A stretch of 64,000 nt of DNA from DASZWJ01 sp963813895 (GTDB lineage Bacteria; Pseudomonadota; Gammaproteobacteria; JAURND01), in assembly GCA_963813895.1 (NCBI GenBank), contig CAWFAS010000002.1:186001-250000 (forward strand), read 5' to 3'. Position 1 is the first letter of the stretch; the number at the start of each line of letters is the position of its first letter. Positions 45,068 to 54,277 of the stretch are shown here, in pieces. The notes beneath the pieces were generated by a model. The model did not search any database, had not been told where the DNA came from, and worked only from the letters and a program-made list of their open reading frames with translations. A program made the position numbers and the translations under genes.

Positions 45068-47356
45068 ATGAGGTCAGACAACGAAAACACTTCAACAAGT
45101 GAATCTAATCCCGTAGAAGAACGTACAAATAACACACTATTAAGCAGTTATTCTTCTTCACATTCTTCTTCAACGCTCATTTCATCTACTCCTCAGCCCC
45201 CTACCAGCTCTTCTCCAGCTCCAGGGTTCATTCCAACCTGGGTTCAGCAGCCCTCTAGTTCCGTTGAGATTGCTAGCACCCTTTCGCTTTCAGAGCTCAA
45301 TCTACCTCTTCGCCAATCTTCTACAGCCCCCCCAGCCCATAAAGTTGCCAGCTCTAGCCGGATCAATTTTGATCGCTCTTTGTTAAATGATGAGAATTCC
45401 AAAGGTATTGATGCATTTACAAAACTTTTTCCCTTGGCAACTATGGAGGAGTACTTAATCTTCTGTATTTTGAGTGAAATTAAAAATAAAAAAACAGTGA
45501 ATGGTTTTATTAGCCAGTCTGGGCGCCCCCAAGAATGGAGTTTGTCCAAGATTGTTAATCAAATACAGGACTTTGATCTTCGAGTAATACGAGATAAGCT
45601 TTTAACATATAAGAGTAAGATGTACTCATGGTCTTTTGATAACACAGCTGGAAATGATCCTAAATATAAAAATAGATTAGATGACAAAATTACGGCTGCG
45701 GAGAAATTTTTGGTGAAATTCTCAACGGCTATTGAAAAACTTAAATCTAGTGATCTTGATTCAATAAATCACGATTCCACGGTTTCAGCCCTAAAAAATC
45801 TTAGACAAATCGACGGTTTTGCACAGGCTACCATTGAAGATTATAAACACCTGATTAAAATTTCTGTGCAGAATAGGTTACAAAGTAGTACGCGTACTAA
45901 ACCTAATAGATTGCCAACATTGGAGTTATCTGGTAACAAATATAAATGCTGGTCTAAAGAAACCATTAAAGAGATGTTGAAATCTATAACCCCAGCACGA
46001 GTTAATAGTTTTTTTCCAAGTAATCCAGGAAAGAGGTGTCCACGAGCACACTTTCGGAAGGATGCTATACGGGTTTTGCAAAAATTCCAAAGCTACTTTT
46101 TAGCCCATGCTTGGAAACCTGAGGATTTCAATATTAAAGGGGTACCAGCGCCCTTCTCGCGCACAACCACCCGCAAAAAAGCAATAAAGCAGACAAAGGG
46201 AATGCTGTTAGATGCTAAACAGCGCAAAGAGGATTCCAATATTAAAGGGGTACCAGCGCCCTTCTCGCAAGAAACCACCCGCCAAGAAGCAATAAATCAG
46301 GCAGCGGAAATGCTGTTAGATGCTAAACAGCGCAAAGAGGATTTCAATATTAAAGGGGTACCGGTACCAGCGCCCTTCTCGCAAGAAACCACCCGCCAAG
46401 AAGCAATAAATCAGGCAGCGGAAATGCTGTTAGATGCTAAACAGCGCAAAGAGGTAACTAGGCAGAGCTCATTAGGACATGAGCCACTTAATTTCAGTTC
46501 TGCGCCCTTTCCCGGCGACATTAGTGCTCCAGTAGGAAACTCTTCTCGTTTACCAGGTATTTCTTTAGGTATGGGTTCTAATCCTAGTAATGTAATTAGT
46601 TACCCTCGTCCTTTTTTTATCAACAGCAGCTTATTCAGCAATGTCCCATTACAAACACCCCTAACTTCAGAGAGTTTATTTCTCAATAATGTCAATTCTG
46701 CGCCTCTTCCCACCCACATCAGTGCTCCAGCAGGAAACCCTTTTCATTACTCGGGTATTTTTTTAGGCAGGGGTTCTAATTATCCTCTTAATACGATGAG
46801 TTGCCCTAATTCTTTTTCTTTCAACAGTGGTTATTTCAGCAATCTTCCAGCACCCATACCCCTCACTTCTAAAAATCCATTGCTCATTAGTTCTACCTCT
46901 CCTCATCAACTAGAGCAAAAGCTAAATAATAATAGTCCTGTGATTTTTCCCAGCAACATCAGTGCTCCAGAAGCAAGCTCTAACAGCTCTTCCAGCAGCG
47001 CCCCAACTCCAAGGAGTGCGTTCAGTGCGTTCACTAATTCGACCTCGCAGGCCCAATTATTAGGGAAACGCCATTTCTCTGAAGAGCTTAGACAGCCGTC
47101 TGAGAAAAAAAATAGATCCAATCCATTAGAGCTTCTTGCTAGTGCACCAGCTGATCCACAGCCAATAGAGAATCGATTAGATGTTCTTGCCCATGTGGCA
47201 CTTGATAATAAACATCCAAGAAAATCTCAACAATCCAGAATAAATTTTTTTCCGCTCCCTCGGAGGGAACAACCCTCTGAAACTATAGCTAGCCAAACTA
47301 CTAACAAAAACGACGACTCCGCACAAAGTGAATCTTATGATAATAAAACGAAATAA
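45068..47356 (+). CDS. Ser/Pro-rich protein with 36-aa tandem repeats, candidate effector
   Basis: 762 aa from ATG 45068 (GTGAGGAG upstream). Residues 1-~110 are Ser/Thr/Pro-rich. A helical domain (~115-345) follows that I do not recognise. Three tandem repeats come next (EDFNIKGVPAPFSRTTTRKK...LLDAKQRK type) at 46121, 46229 and 46337: 36, 36 and 38 residues, the last with a GVPVPAP insertion. Then two long ~62-residue degenerate repeats (SAPFPGDISAPVGN...ISLGMGSN; SAPLPTHISAPAGN...IFLGRGSN) and part of a third. The C-terminus has a basic stretch, SEKKNRSNP. No signal peptide. Confidence 0.75.
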   Translation: MRSDNENTSTSESNPVEERTNNTLLSSYSSSHSSSTLISSTPQPPTSSSPAPGFIPTWVQQPSSSVEIASTLSLSELNLPLRQSSTAPPAHKVASSSRINFDRSLLNDENSKGIDAFTKLFPLATMEEYLIFCILSEIKNKKTVNGFISQSGRPQEWSLSKIVNQIQDFDLRVIRDKLLTYKSKMYSWSFDNTAGNDPKYKNRLDDKITAAEKFLVKFSTAIEKLKSSDLDSINHDSTVSALKNLRQIDGFAQATIEDYKHLIKISVQNRLQSSTRTKPNRLPTLELSGNKYKCWSKETIKEMLKSITPARVNSFFPSNPGKRCPRAHFRKDAIRVLQKFQSYFLAHAWKPEDFNIKGVPAPFSRTTTRKKAIKQTKGMLLDAKQRKEDSNIKGVPAPFSQETTRQEAINQAAEMLLDAKQRKEDFNIKGVPVPAPFSQETTRQEAINQAAEMLLDAKQRKEVTRQSSLGHEPLNFSSAPFPGDISAPVGNSSRLPGISLGMGSNPSNVISYPRPFFINSSLFSNVPLQTPLTSESLFLNNVNSAPLPTHISAPAGNPFHYSGIFLGRGSNYPLNTMSCPNSFSFNSGYFSNLPAPIPLTSKNPLLISSTSPHQLEQKLNNNSPVIFPSNISAPEASSNSSSSSAPTPRSAFSAFTNSTSQAQLLGKRHFSEELRQPSEKKNRSNPLELLASAPADPQPIENRLDVLAHVALDNKHPRKSQQSRINFFPLPRREQPSETIASQTTNKNDDSAQSESYDNKTK
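46121..46450 (+). repeat. Three in-frame 108-114 bp tandem repeats
   Basis: Units 46121-46228, 46229-46336 and 46337-46450. Units 2 and 3 differ by one or two bases plus a 6-bp insertion (gtaccg) in unit 3; unit 1 is more diverged in its centre. The near-identity of units 2 and 3 points to a recent duplication. Confidence 0.9.
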
Positions 47357-47372
47357 GACGGGAAAGAGTATT

Positions 47373-47566
47373 GTTGATCAATCGAAATCCTAAGTGTATC
47401 GGGTATATTTCTTCTAATATTTTTCGTAAATTGGGCTTGTCATAAATCCCGTGTTCGCGCATGATAGTTCGTAGCGTTGAACAGCACTCATCGGTGAGCA
47501 TTAGTCGGACATTGCAAAGCGGAAGTAATTTTTTGGGTTGGTGCGTTTTGAAAGTGATGCATATCT
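47373..47566 (-). pseudogene. Gene remnant cut by the MITE-like element
   Basis: On the minus strand the sequence between the element and 47373 reads ITFKTHQPKKLLPLCNVRLM, then LTDECCSTLRTIMREHGIYD and an end around NTLSRLI. It looks like ordinary protein coding sequence but has no start before the element boundary, and its first in-frame ATG is internal. I infer a gene whose 5' end was displaced when the element at 47567 inserted. Not recognised. Confidence 0.3.
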
Positions 47567-47860
47567 TAGGCTCTGTAAAACAATAACCTATCTTTTTAGC
47601 GCCCAGATGAGACTCAGATTTGCAGACGGGAGGGGGTAGAAAAATGCGCGCATAGTCGACGGAACGTCGTCCCGGCAGGAAGCCGGGATCCAGGGCGCAG
47701 GAAAGCGAAACTTTCACATCCTGTGATCTGGATCCCGGCTTCCATGCCGGGACGACTACGTCGGTTGTTCTATGTAAGTGTTTTTCTATCCCCTCCCGCC
47801 TGCGAAGATGGGTCTTAGATGGGATGTTAAAAAGATAGGTTATTGTTTTACAGAGCCTTA
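47567..47860. repeat. ~294-bp MITE-like palindrome, copy 2
   Basis: Same terminal repeats (aggctctgtaaaacaataac / inverse), the same gcgggaggg-g-tagaaaa arms and the same gtcgtcccggcaggaagccg centre as 32988-33281, mostly in reverse orientation with scattered changes. Its right flank (47880-47918) repeats the outer sequence gcttgctgacgcg-gcggctc found around copy 1, so both copies share an extended boundary. 47861-48026 holds no gene. Confidence 0.85.
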
Positions 47861-48026
47861 GAGAGGGCAGTGATCGCTGAAGCTTAGGCAACGCTTGCTG
47901 ACGCGTGCGGCTCGGATTCTTCTTACGTGATAACCGAATATTTACGAGTTGTTAAACAAGCCCTCCTTTTGTTAAAAAAATATATCAGCCAAATTCTCTC
48001 AAAAATGCCAAATAGAGCTATAAAAA

Positions 48027-49724
48027 ATGAAAAATGGCCGGATTCTCATAGGTGGGTTGTTTTTTTTTATTAGTCTGAGCAGTATCGCGCAAAACTCCAC
48101 CCAACTGGAAATTACCGGCGTAACAGACGAGGCAAAAAAAAATATCGAATCCCGTTTAGAGATTTTAATTGCCGACAACTCTAAAGAAGGCATAACCCGA
48201 CTTTATAATGAAGCACCTGAAGAGATCCAGACTGCATTACAACCTTTTGGTTATTTCAAAGCAATTGTCCAATCAGCCGGATTGATACAGGTGAAAGACC
48301 ATTGGCTTATGAAGTTCCATATTCTCACAGGACCTAAATTAAATATTGGTGTTTTGGATATAAAAATTAGCGGAGATGCAGCGAATGATCCTTCCTTTAA
48401 GAAGATTCTGGCCAATTTCCCTTTAGTTCGGGGGCAGGGATTTTCAGTAAATAAATACAATGAAGCCAAAAAAATTCTACTGAACACTGCCCTGAATCGA
48501 GGCTACTTTGATGCCGAAATGACTAATAACCAAGTGGTAATTGACTTGCAGCACTATACTGCGAGCATTACTTTGCATTTTGATTCCGGCACTCACTATA
48601 AATTTGGCGACATTTTTTTTAACGCCAATCCCTATGATATAAATTTTCTGCGGCGTTATGCTCCTTTTCAAATCAATGAATATTATAGCGCCGCTAAGGT
48701 TCAGGATTATCAACAAGCCTTAAGCACCAGTGATTATTTCAAAGAAGTGCTAGTTGAGCCTGACCTAGAACAAAAAACAGATGCTCATGTTCCTGTTAAG
48801 GTGAACGTAATTCCTCTGCCAGCCAGGCAATATAGTTTTGGTTTGGGATATGGCACGGATACTGGCCCACGTGGTCTAATTAATTTTGAATCTCGTCGAA
48901 TCACTGATGATGGACAGCGTTTCAAAGCGCAATTGGAAGCGTCACCGGTGGTGACCAATTTGCAGGCTAATTATTTCATTCCTGGAAAGAATCCCACGGA
49001 TCAAAAATACGTGCTGAGTGCCGCTACGCAACAGGAATTTTTCCCGGTGGGCAAAGGGGATTTAGTCAAATTAGGCGCAAGTTACGTCACCACCCTGCAT
49101 AAATGGCAGCAAATTATTTCACTCGCTTTACAGCGTGAACACTGGTCACTGGAAAGTCAGCCTTATCAAACTGAGTTAATGTTAATTCCTAGCATCAATT
49201 GGCAGAGAATTGTGCAAAATGACCCTTTACATCCCTCCCGTGGCAGTCGTATCAATTTTGGTGTCCTAGCAGCACCTGATTTATTTGGTAACGCTGCCTT
49301 TGTACAAGCCCAATTAAAAATAAAGGCGATTTATCCCATTTTTGAAAATAGCCGCATTCTGGTGCGCACTAATTTCGGTTACACTGCTATTAATCATATA
49401 GCTCAACTGCCTTTATCACTACAATTTCTAGCGGGCGGCAGTGACAGTATTCGAGGATATGCTTTTAATTCTATTGGCCCTGGCTCAAAAATATTTGTTA
49501 GCAGCCTAGAATATCGGCAACGTGTCAAAGAGGATTGGTATGCCGCGGCTTTTTTTGATGCCGGTAATGTGAGCAATGGTCTTTTAAATAAGTTAAAAAA
49601 AGGCATAGGCTTGGGCGCAGTATGGCAATCCCCAGTAGGGACTTTAGAATTAACTTTAGCGAAGGCATTGGATCTTGCAGGGAAACCTCTGGTAGTACAA
49701 TTTAGCATGGGCTCTGATTTATGA
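48027..49724 (+). CDS. tamA: Translocation and assembly module outer-membrane protein TamA
   Basis: 565 aa Omp85 protein. The signal peptide is residues ~1-20 (SLSSIAQNS). About three POTRA domains (to ~260) precede a 16-strand barrel with the family loop motif GGSDSIRGYAFNSIGPGS. The end, FSMGSDL, lacks a terminal aromatic, as in the BamA of this window. With TamB it forms an envelope-spanning bridge involved in lipid transport and autotransporter or porin assembly. Coupled to tamB by ATGA overlap. Confidence 0.92.
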   Translation: MKNGRILIGGLFFFISLSSIAQNSTQLEITGVTDEAKKNIESRLEILIADNSKEGITRLYNEAPEEIQTALQPFGYFKAIVQSAGLIQVKDHWLMKFHILTGPKLNIGVLDIKISGDAANDPSFKKILANFPLVRGQGFSVNKYNEAKKILLNTALNRGYFDAEMTNNQVVIDLQHYTASITLHFDSGTHYKFGDIFFNANPYDINFLRRYAPFQINEYYSAAKVQDYQQALSTSDYFKEVLVEPDLEQKTDAHVPVKVNVIPLPARQYSFGLGYGTDTGPRGLINFESRRITDDGQRFKAQLEASPVVTNLQANYFIPGKNPTDQKYVLSAATQQEFFPVGKGDLVKLGASYVTTLHKWQQIISLALQREHWSLESQPYQTELMLIPSINWQRIVQNDPLHPSRGSRINFGVLAAPDLFGNAAFVQAQLKIKAIYPIFENSRILVRTNFGYTAINHIAQLPLSLQFLAGGSDSIRGYAFNSIGPGSKIFVSSLEYRQRVKEDWYAAAFFDAGNVSNGLLNKLKKGIGLGAVWQSPVGTLELTLAKALDLAGKPLVVQFSMGSDL

Positions 49725-52591
49725 TCACTGCATTACGAAAACTTTTTTTGGCTATATTGTTGCTTCTGTTGATGGTTGGGATGGGTATTTACCTGCTGAT
49801 AGCTACAGAAGTCGGGACCCAATTCACCTTGCAGACTATAACAAAATTAACTTCCATTCCCCTCACATACGGGCAGGTAACCGGTAGTCTAATCGGAACC
49901 TTCACCTTAAATAACATTTCTTATAAAACCTCTTCTCTCAGTATATCTATTGATCATTTGGCGGTTAAATGGCATCCCTTAGAACTTCTGCACGGGAAAA
50001 TATTAGTAGATAATTTGACTTTAAATACTGCCCTTACGCATATTTCGAGCGCAGCGCCAAAAAAAGTGACACAAACATCGCAGCAGAATATTCCCCAAAA
50101 AATATCATGGCCGTTGCCCTTTTCCGTGCAGATTAACCAGCTGGATTTGAAAAATATAACCGTTATCACTGGCGATCCACAACAGCCCATTCATTTAAAT
50201 AGTTTAGCGGGGGAAATTAAAGCTGATAAATTTTTTAATGCGGATATTATTGCAGATTTTTCCTCACCTACTGTGATCACAACTCACTTTACAATTAAAG
50301 GAAACCCAGACGCTTATCAATTTCAGCTCAGCTTAAATAATTCCTTGTCTAATTGGCTACTGAAAGGTTCAGGAAATCAAAACAGCCTTTCATTAACAAC
50401 TGAAGAAAGCAAACTATTGGGAGGGCAACTTTCTGGAGCAAGTAAGCTGCAATGGTTTCCAGAGTTGCGCTGGGATTTTTCTATGAACGCTAGTGCAGTA
50501 AATTTAAACCTGATTAGCGCAGATCTGCCTAAAAATCTCAGCTTTAGTGCTGTCAGCCAAGGGAGTCTCAAAGCTTTCAATTTGTTTGTAACCGGCTTAC
50601 AAGGTAATTTAAAAAATTATCCATTACAAGGTTATCTAAAGATTATCAGTCAACAACAGAATAACCCATTGAACATTACCACAGGTCATGAAGCCAATCT
50701 AGGTTGGTGGGATTATTTTCAGCGTAGGAATTTAAATTTAGATGCTCAGCTACAACTAGGCACTGCGATTGCTAATATTAAAGGTAATTTGACCGAGCAG
50801 TGGAATTTGCAATTTAAACTTATTGCGGATGAACTGCATAAGTTAACACCAGAACTAAGCGGCAATTTTAAACTGCAAGGTATTATCAGCGGTGATGCCA
50901 AACGTCCAGAAATAAATGCCAAAATATCACTGCAGCAATTAAAATTTAAATCCCTGCCAGATGCTATATTCCAGGGTGATCTTTCTTTGCTGGCATCTTT
51001 AGCGCCTACAAATAAAGCATGTGAGCTTTTCAGTAATTATAAAAATTGCAGTATATCTTCACTAATAAAATTAACTCAAGGTCAGATTAATTATAAATTA
51101 AATAATAAAAAAATAAATTTTCCTGTCGCGGCAACATTGGATTCACGTTACGATCCCAAAGGTCTGAACTCTAGTCTAGACTTATCGTTGTATGGCAAAA
51201 AGTTTTTAGGCTTACAGCTTGGCTTACCCAATTATAAACTGACCTTTCCGTTACCAGCGGAACAACCCATTTACGGCAAATTAGTGGCTAGTTTAGATCA
51301 AAATCAATTAAGCGAATTTTTGCCATCCGACATTCAGGCTACAAATACTGCATTAACAGCCAATATACAACTCTCTGGCACTATCAATAAACCCAATTTG
51401 CACGGTTTAATTAATCTAAAAAATGACAGTACGGCTATTCCCGCAGTAGCTATTAAATTAATGGGACTCAATATCAACCTGATATTAGATAACGATGTCA
51501 TTAATTATTCTGGAGGAGTTAAATCAGGGGCAGGTCATTTGCAGCTAAAAGGCACGAGCCTGCTAACCAATCACGGCTTGGATTCAAATATTGCTATTAC
51601 TGGAACAGCATTTCAAGTGAGTAATACACCTAAAATGCAAATAGTAGTCGCCCCCGAACTGACTATTTTAAGTGATAGCAAAGGGTGGCGTATCAGTGGC
51701 AACGTTCTGGTTCCCTCAGCAACTATTAAACAAAGCGATCTCAATCAGACTATTACTTTGCCTCCAGAAACTATTATTATCGACCCTGAGGGGCAAATAC
51801 AACAATCTCAGAGCCTCCCCATTGATACCCTCGTCACAGTGGAGCTTGGCAATAATGTTCAAATTGATGCCAGTGGACTCAGCGGACAGGTAGTGGGGAA
51901 ATTACATATCGTCGATGACTCACAAGGTACTACCATTGGAACTGGAACACTTAACCTGGTTAATGCCAGCTATAATTTACAAGGGGAAAAGTTGGCGATT
52001 AGCCAGGGGGATATTATTTTTACGAATAGTCCTATCGACAACCCGCAACTCGATATCCGCGCTGCCAAAAAAATTGATTACAGCTCTCAGGAGCAAATTT
52101 TTTCCCAAGAAGACAATTTAACAGTGGGGATTTCCGTTAGAGGAACGGTTGAAGATCCGAAAATAACACTTTTTTCTGATCCAACAGGTTGGTCACAAGC
52201 AGACATTTTATCCTTAATCCTGCTGGGTCAGCCTGCGACTATGGCTTCAAGTTCCCAGATACAATTATTGGCTCGCGCTGCACAGGCATTGACATCTAAA
52301 AATGGCAACGGAATTAATTCTTTCACGCAGCAATTACAGCATTTTTTTGGTTTGAATGAGTTGGATCTAAATTCTGAAGTAAATAATCAGTCCGGCAATT
52401 ACTCACAAAGTACTTCGGTGGTACTCGGGAAATCATTGTCGCGGCGACTGAAATTAAGTTATAGCTTAAATGTGTTCAATTCTATTAATACGTTACGCAT
52501 ACGTTACTTGTTAAGTAAACATTGGTTCGTACAAACGGAATCTAATACCATGGGTAAAGGGGCAGACATAATTTATACGGTAGGGAAATAG
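49721..52591 (+). CDS. tamB: Translocation and assembly module inner-membrane protein TamB
   Basis: 956 aa (E. coli TamB is ~1,260). An N-terminal signal anchor (LFLAILLLLLMVGMGIYLLI) is followed by long AsmA-like beta-rich repeats forming a groove across the periplasm and the C-terminal DUF490/TamB domain (TLVTVELGNNVQIDASGLSG..., SQADILSLILLGQP, LSRRLKLSYSLN). It begins within the tamA stop. The stop codon's last base is the first base of a 130-bp palindrome. Confidence 0.92.
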   Translation: MITALRKLFLAILLLLLMVGMGIYLLIATEVGTQFTLQTITKLTSIPLTYGQVTGSLIGTFTLNNISYKTSSLSISIDHLAVKWHPLELLHGKILVDNLTLNTALTHISSAAPKKVTQTSQQNIPQKISWPLPFSVQINQLDLKNITVITGDPQQPIHLNSLAGEIKADKFFNADIIADFSSPTVITTHFTIKGNPDAYQFQLSLNNSLSNWLLKGSGNQNSLSLTTEESKLLGGQLSGASKLQWFPELRWDFSMNASAVNLNLISADLPKNLSFSAVSQGSLKAFNLFVTGLQGNLKNYPLQGYLKIISQQQNNPLNITTGHEANLGWWDYFQRRNLNLDAQLQLGTAIANIKGNLTEQWNLQFKLIADELHKLTPELSGNFKLQGIISGDAKRPEINAKISLQQLKFKSLPDAIFQGDLSLLASLAPTNKACELFSNYKNCSISSLIKLTQGQINYKLNNKKINFPVAATLDSRYDPKGLNSSLDLSLYGKKFLGLQLGLPNYKLTFPLPAEQPIYGKLVASLDQNQLSEFLPSDIQATNTALTANIQLSGTINKPNLHGLINLKNDSTAIPAVAIKLMGLNINLILDNDVINYSGGVKSGAGHLQLKGTSLLTNHGLDSNIAITGTAFQVSNTPKMQIVVAPELTILSDSKGWRISGNVLVPSATIKQSDLNQTITLPPETIIIDPEGQIQQSQSLPIDTLVTVELGNNVQIDASGLSGQVVGKLHIVDDSQGTTIGTGTLNLVNASYNLQGEKLAISQGDIIFTNSPIDNPQLDIRAAKKIDYSSQEQIFSQEDNLTVGISVRGTVEDPKITLFSDPTGWSQADILSLILLGQPATMASSSQIQLLARAAQALTSKNGNGINSFTQQLQHFFGLNELDLNSEVNNQSGNYSQSTSVVLGKSLSRRLKLSYSLNVFNSINTLRIRYLLSKHWFVQTESNTMGKGADIIYTVGK

Positions 52592-52720
52592 TAACTGCTC
52601 ACGTCATAGCCAGCTCAGTCCCGTCGTCCCGCGGCTTGTCCGCGGGATCCAGGAAAAAGCTGAGAAATCTCATTTCTGGATCCCGCGGACAAGCCGCGGG
52701 ACGACGGAGTGAGCAGTTAC
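52591..52720. repeat. 130-bp palindromic element, copy 2
   Basis: gtaactgctcac ... gtgagcagttac with inner arms cgtcgtcccgcggcttgtcc and inverse. Read in reverse complement it matches 6264-6393 over the whole length with only scattered differences. It starts at the last base of the tamB stop and ends 18 bases before the arfB stop, so it forms a hairpin between convergent genes. Confidence 0.88.
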
Positions 52721-52738
52721 GGGAAATAAGGAACTTTT

Positions 52739-53152
52739 CTAAGAGTCATTCGGTAATTTTTTGCCACGCAATGCCTTCGCTTTTGCATTTGCTTTTTTTT
52801 GAGTTAGGCGATTCTGGGTAGACGCATAAGTAGGGGCTGTTTTTTTGCGTTTTTTAGGTGCAATTTTTGCTTTTGCTATAATTTTTTGCAACCGCTCCAA
52901 AGCATCCTGCTTATTGCGTTCTCTGGTGCGATAACGACTAGCCTTAATAATCAAATCACCTTGCCGGGTAATTTTATTGCCTAATAGTTTAACTAAACGC
53001 ATGCGAACCGGTTCAGAAAACATAACACTCGTTAAGATATTGATACGCAGCTGTACGGCTGTTGATACCTTATTTACATTCTGCCCCCCAGGCCCTGGGG
53101 CCCTAATATAGGTCAATTTTATTTCCATTAGATTTAGTGTAATATTTAGCAT
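52739..53152 (-). CDS. arfB: Ribosome rescue hydrolase ArfB (YaeJ)
   Basis: 137 aa from ATG 53152, matching the usual ~140. A release-factor-like catalytic domain with the GGQ motif in RAPGPGGQNVNKVSTAVQLR (about residues 21-26), and a Lys/Arg-rich C-terminal tail (KKRKKTAPT...KALRGKKL) that sits in the mRNA channel of stalled ribosomes. The frame is open to 53272, but that would overlap the divergent hydrolase gene and add non-conserved residues. Confidence 0.92.
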   Translation of the reverse strand: MLNITLNLMEIKLTYIRAPGPGGQNVNKVSTAVQLRINILTSVMFSEPVRMRLVKLLGNKITRQGDLIIKASRYRTRERNKQDALERLQKIIAKAKIAPKKRKKTAPTYASTQNRLTQKKANAKAKALRGKKLPNDS

Positions 53153-53204
53153 AAATTCACAGTTATCATTCAGATAATCATTAACTCTGGGCAGAAAAAT
53201 CCTA

Positions 53205-54167
53205 TTGAACACATCATCATTTAAGCCCGCTTGGTGGCTTAATAATCGACACTTACAAACCCTTTGGCCCACTTTGTTTCGTCGCCGGGTAAAAAATCTC
53301 TCATTATTACGTGAACGGATCGAATTGCCCGATGGGGACTTTATTGATCTAGATTGGACAAGCCAGCAACGACGCCCAACCGTGTTAATTTTACACGGCT
53401 TGGAAGGATCAGTCTCTTCGCCCTACGCTCCTGGTATGCTGCAAGTATTGCACCAACATGGCTGGCGCGGTGTCTTTATGCATTTCCGGGGCTGTAGCGA
53501 GCAGGATAATCGACTGCTAAGGAGCTATCACGCCGGTGATACTGAAGACGTCGACTTCATTATAAAAATCTTGCAGCAAAGATCTGCTGGATTACCTATT
53601 GCCGCTATAGGTTTTTCTTTGGGTGGCAATGTATTATTAAAATGGTTGGGACAGGCGGGAGAAAAAAAATTATTAGACGCCGCCGTTGCTATATCTGTGC
53701 CATTTGACTTATATAAATCAGTCATAACTATTTCTTCAGGCTTTTCGAAACTATATCAATGGTACTTACTCAACTGTTTGCATAAAAAAACCAGGCGCAA
53801 GTTACAGTCCCATATAAATACTATCACTCTCCCCAAAATATCCAGCATTAAAACTTTGTATGAATTTGATAATCAAATAACCGCACCTATACATGGCTTT
53901 AGCGACGCAATGGAATATTATGCCAGGGCAAGTTGTCGTCAATATTTAAACTCCGTTCAAGTGCCTACATTACTGCTTCAGGCCAAAGATGATCCATTCG
54001 TATCGCCAGATTCTCTACCTCAACCTCATGAGCTCGCTAAGGCGATTCAATTTGAATTAACTCCAAAAGGGGGACATGTGGGATTTGTTAGCGGCGACTT
54101 ATGGCGGGTACGTTATTGGCTGGAGGAGCGGGTGCCTAGTTATTTGAGTCAATATTTAAATACTTAA
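53205..54167 (+). CDS. YheT-family alpha/beta hydrolase
   Basis: 320 aa. The N-terminus SFKPAWWLNNRHLQTLWPTLF is diagnostic of the YheT/ABHD1-3 group. LILHGLEGSVSSPYAPGML holds the oxyanion region, GFSLGGN the nucleophile Ser, AKDDPFVSPD the acid and GGHVGFV the catalytic His. Probably an esterase or lipase-like enzyme; substrate unknown. I keep the TTG at 53205 because the conserved region starts almost at once; no clear ribosome site supports it. Divergent from arfB. Confidence 0.88.
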   Translation: MNTSSFKPAWWLNNRHLQTLWPTLFRRRVKNLSLLRERIELPDGDFIDLDWTSQQRRPTVLILHGLEGSVSSPYAPGMLQVLHQHGWRGVFMHFRGCSEQDNRLLRSYHAGDTEDVDFIIKILQQRSAGLPIAAIGFSLGGNVLLKWLGQAGEKKLLDAAVAISVPFDLYKSVITISSGFSKLYQWYLLNCLHKKTRRKLQSHINTITLPKISSIKTLYEFDNQITAPIHGFSDAMEYYARASCRQYLNSVQVPTLLLQAKDDPFVSPDSLPQPHELAKAIQFELTPKGGHVGFVSGDLWRVRYWLEERVPSYLSQYLNT

Positions 54168-54181
54168 CCGAGAAATACCTA

Positions 54182-54250
54182 ACCGAGCCGCGACCGTTAG
54201 GGAGCGTTTATTGGAGTAACGTAAACGCTCCCTAACGGTCGCGGCTCGGT
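54182..54250. repeat. 69-bp palindrome, 'gagccgcgaccgttagggag' family, copy 3
   Basis: accgagccgcgaccgttagg and its perfect inverse around ggagcgttta...taaacgctcc. It lies 15 bases after the hydrolase stop and 28 bases from the stop of the convergent VOC gene, where it could terminate both. Confidence 0.85.
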
Positions 54251-54277
54251 GCGCTCAGGAGGACACCACATCTCTCA

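Noticed and set aside
47301..47891. 196-codon minus-strand frame
   Set aside because: Most of it reads through the MITE-like palindrome; only the part at 47373-47566 looks like former coding sequence and is listed as a remnant.
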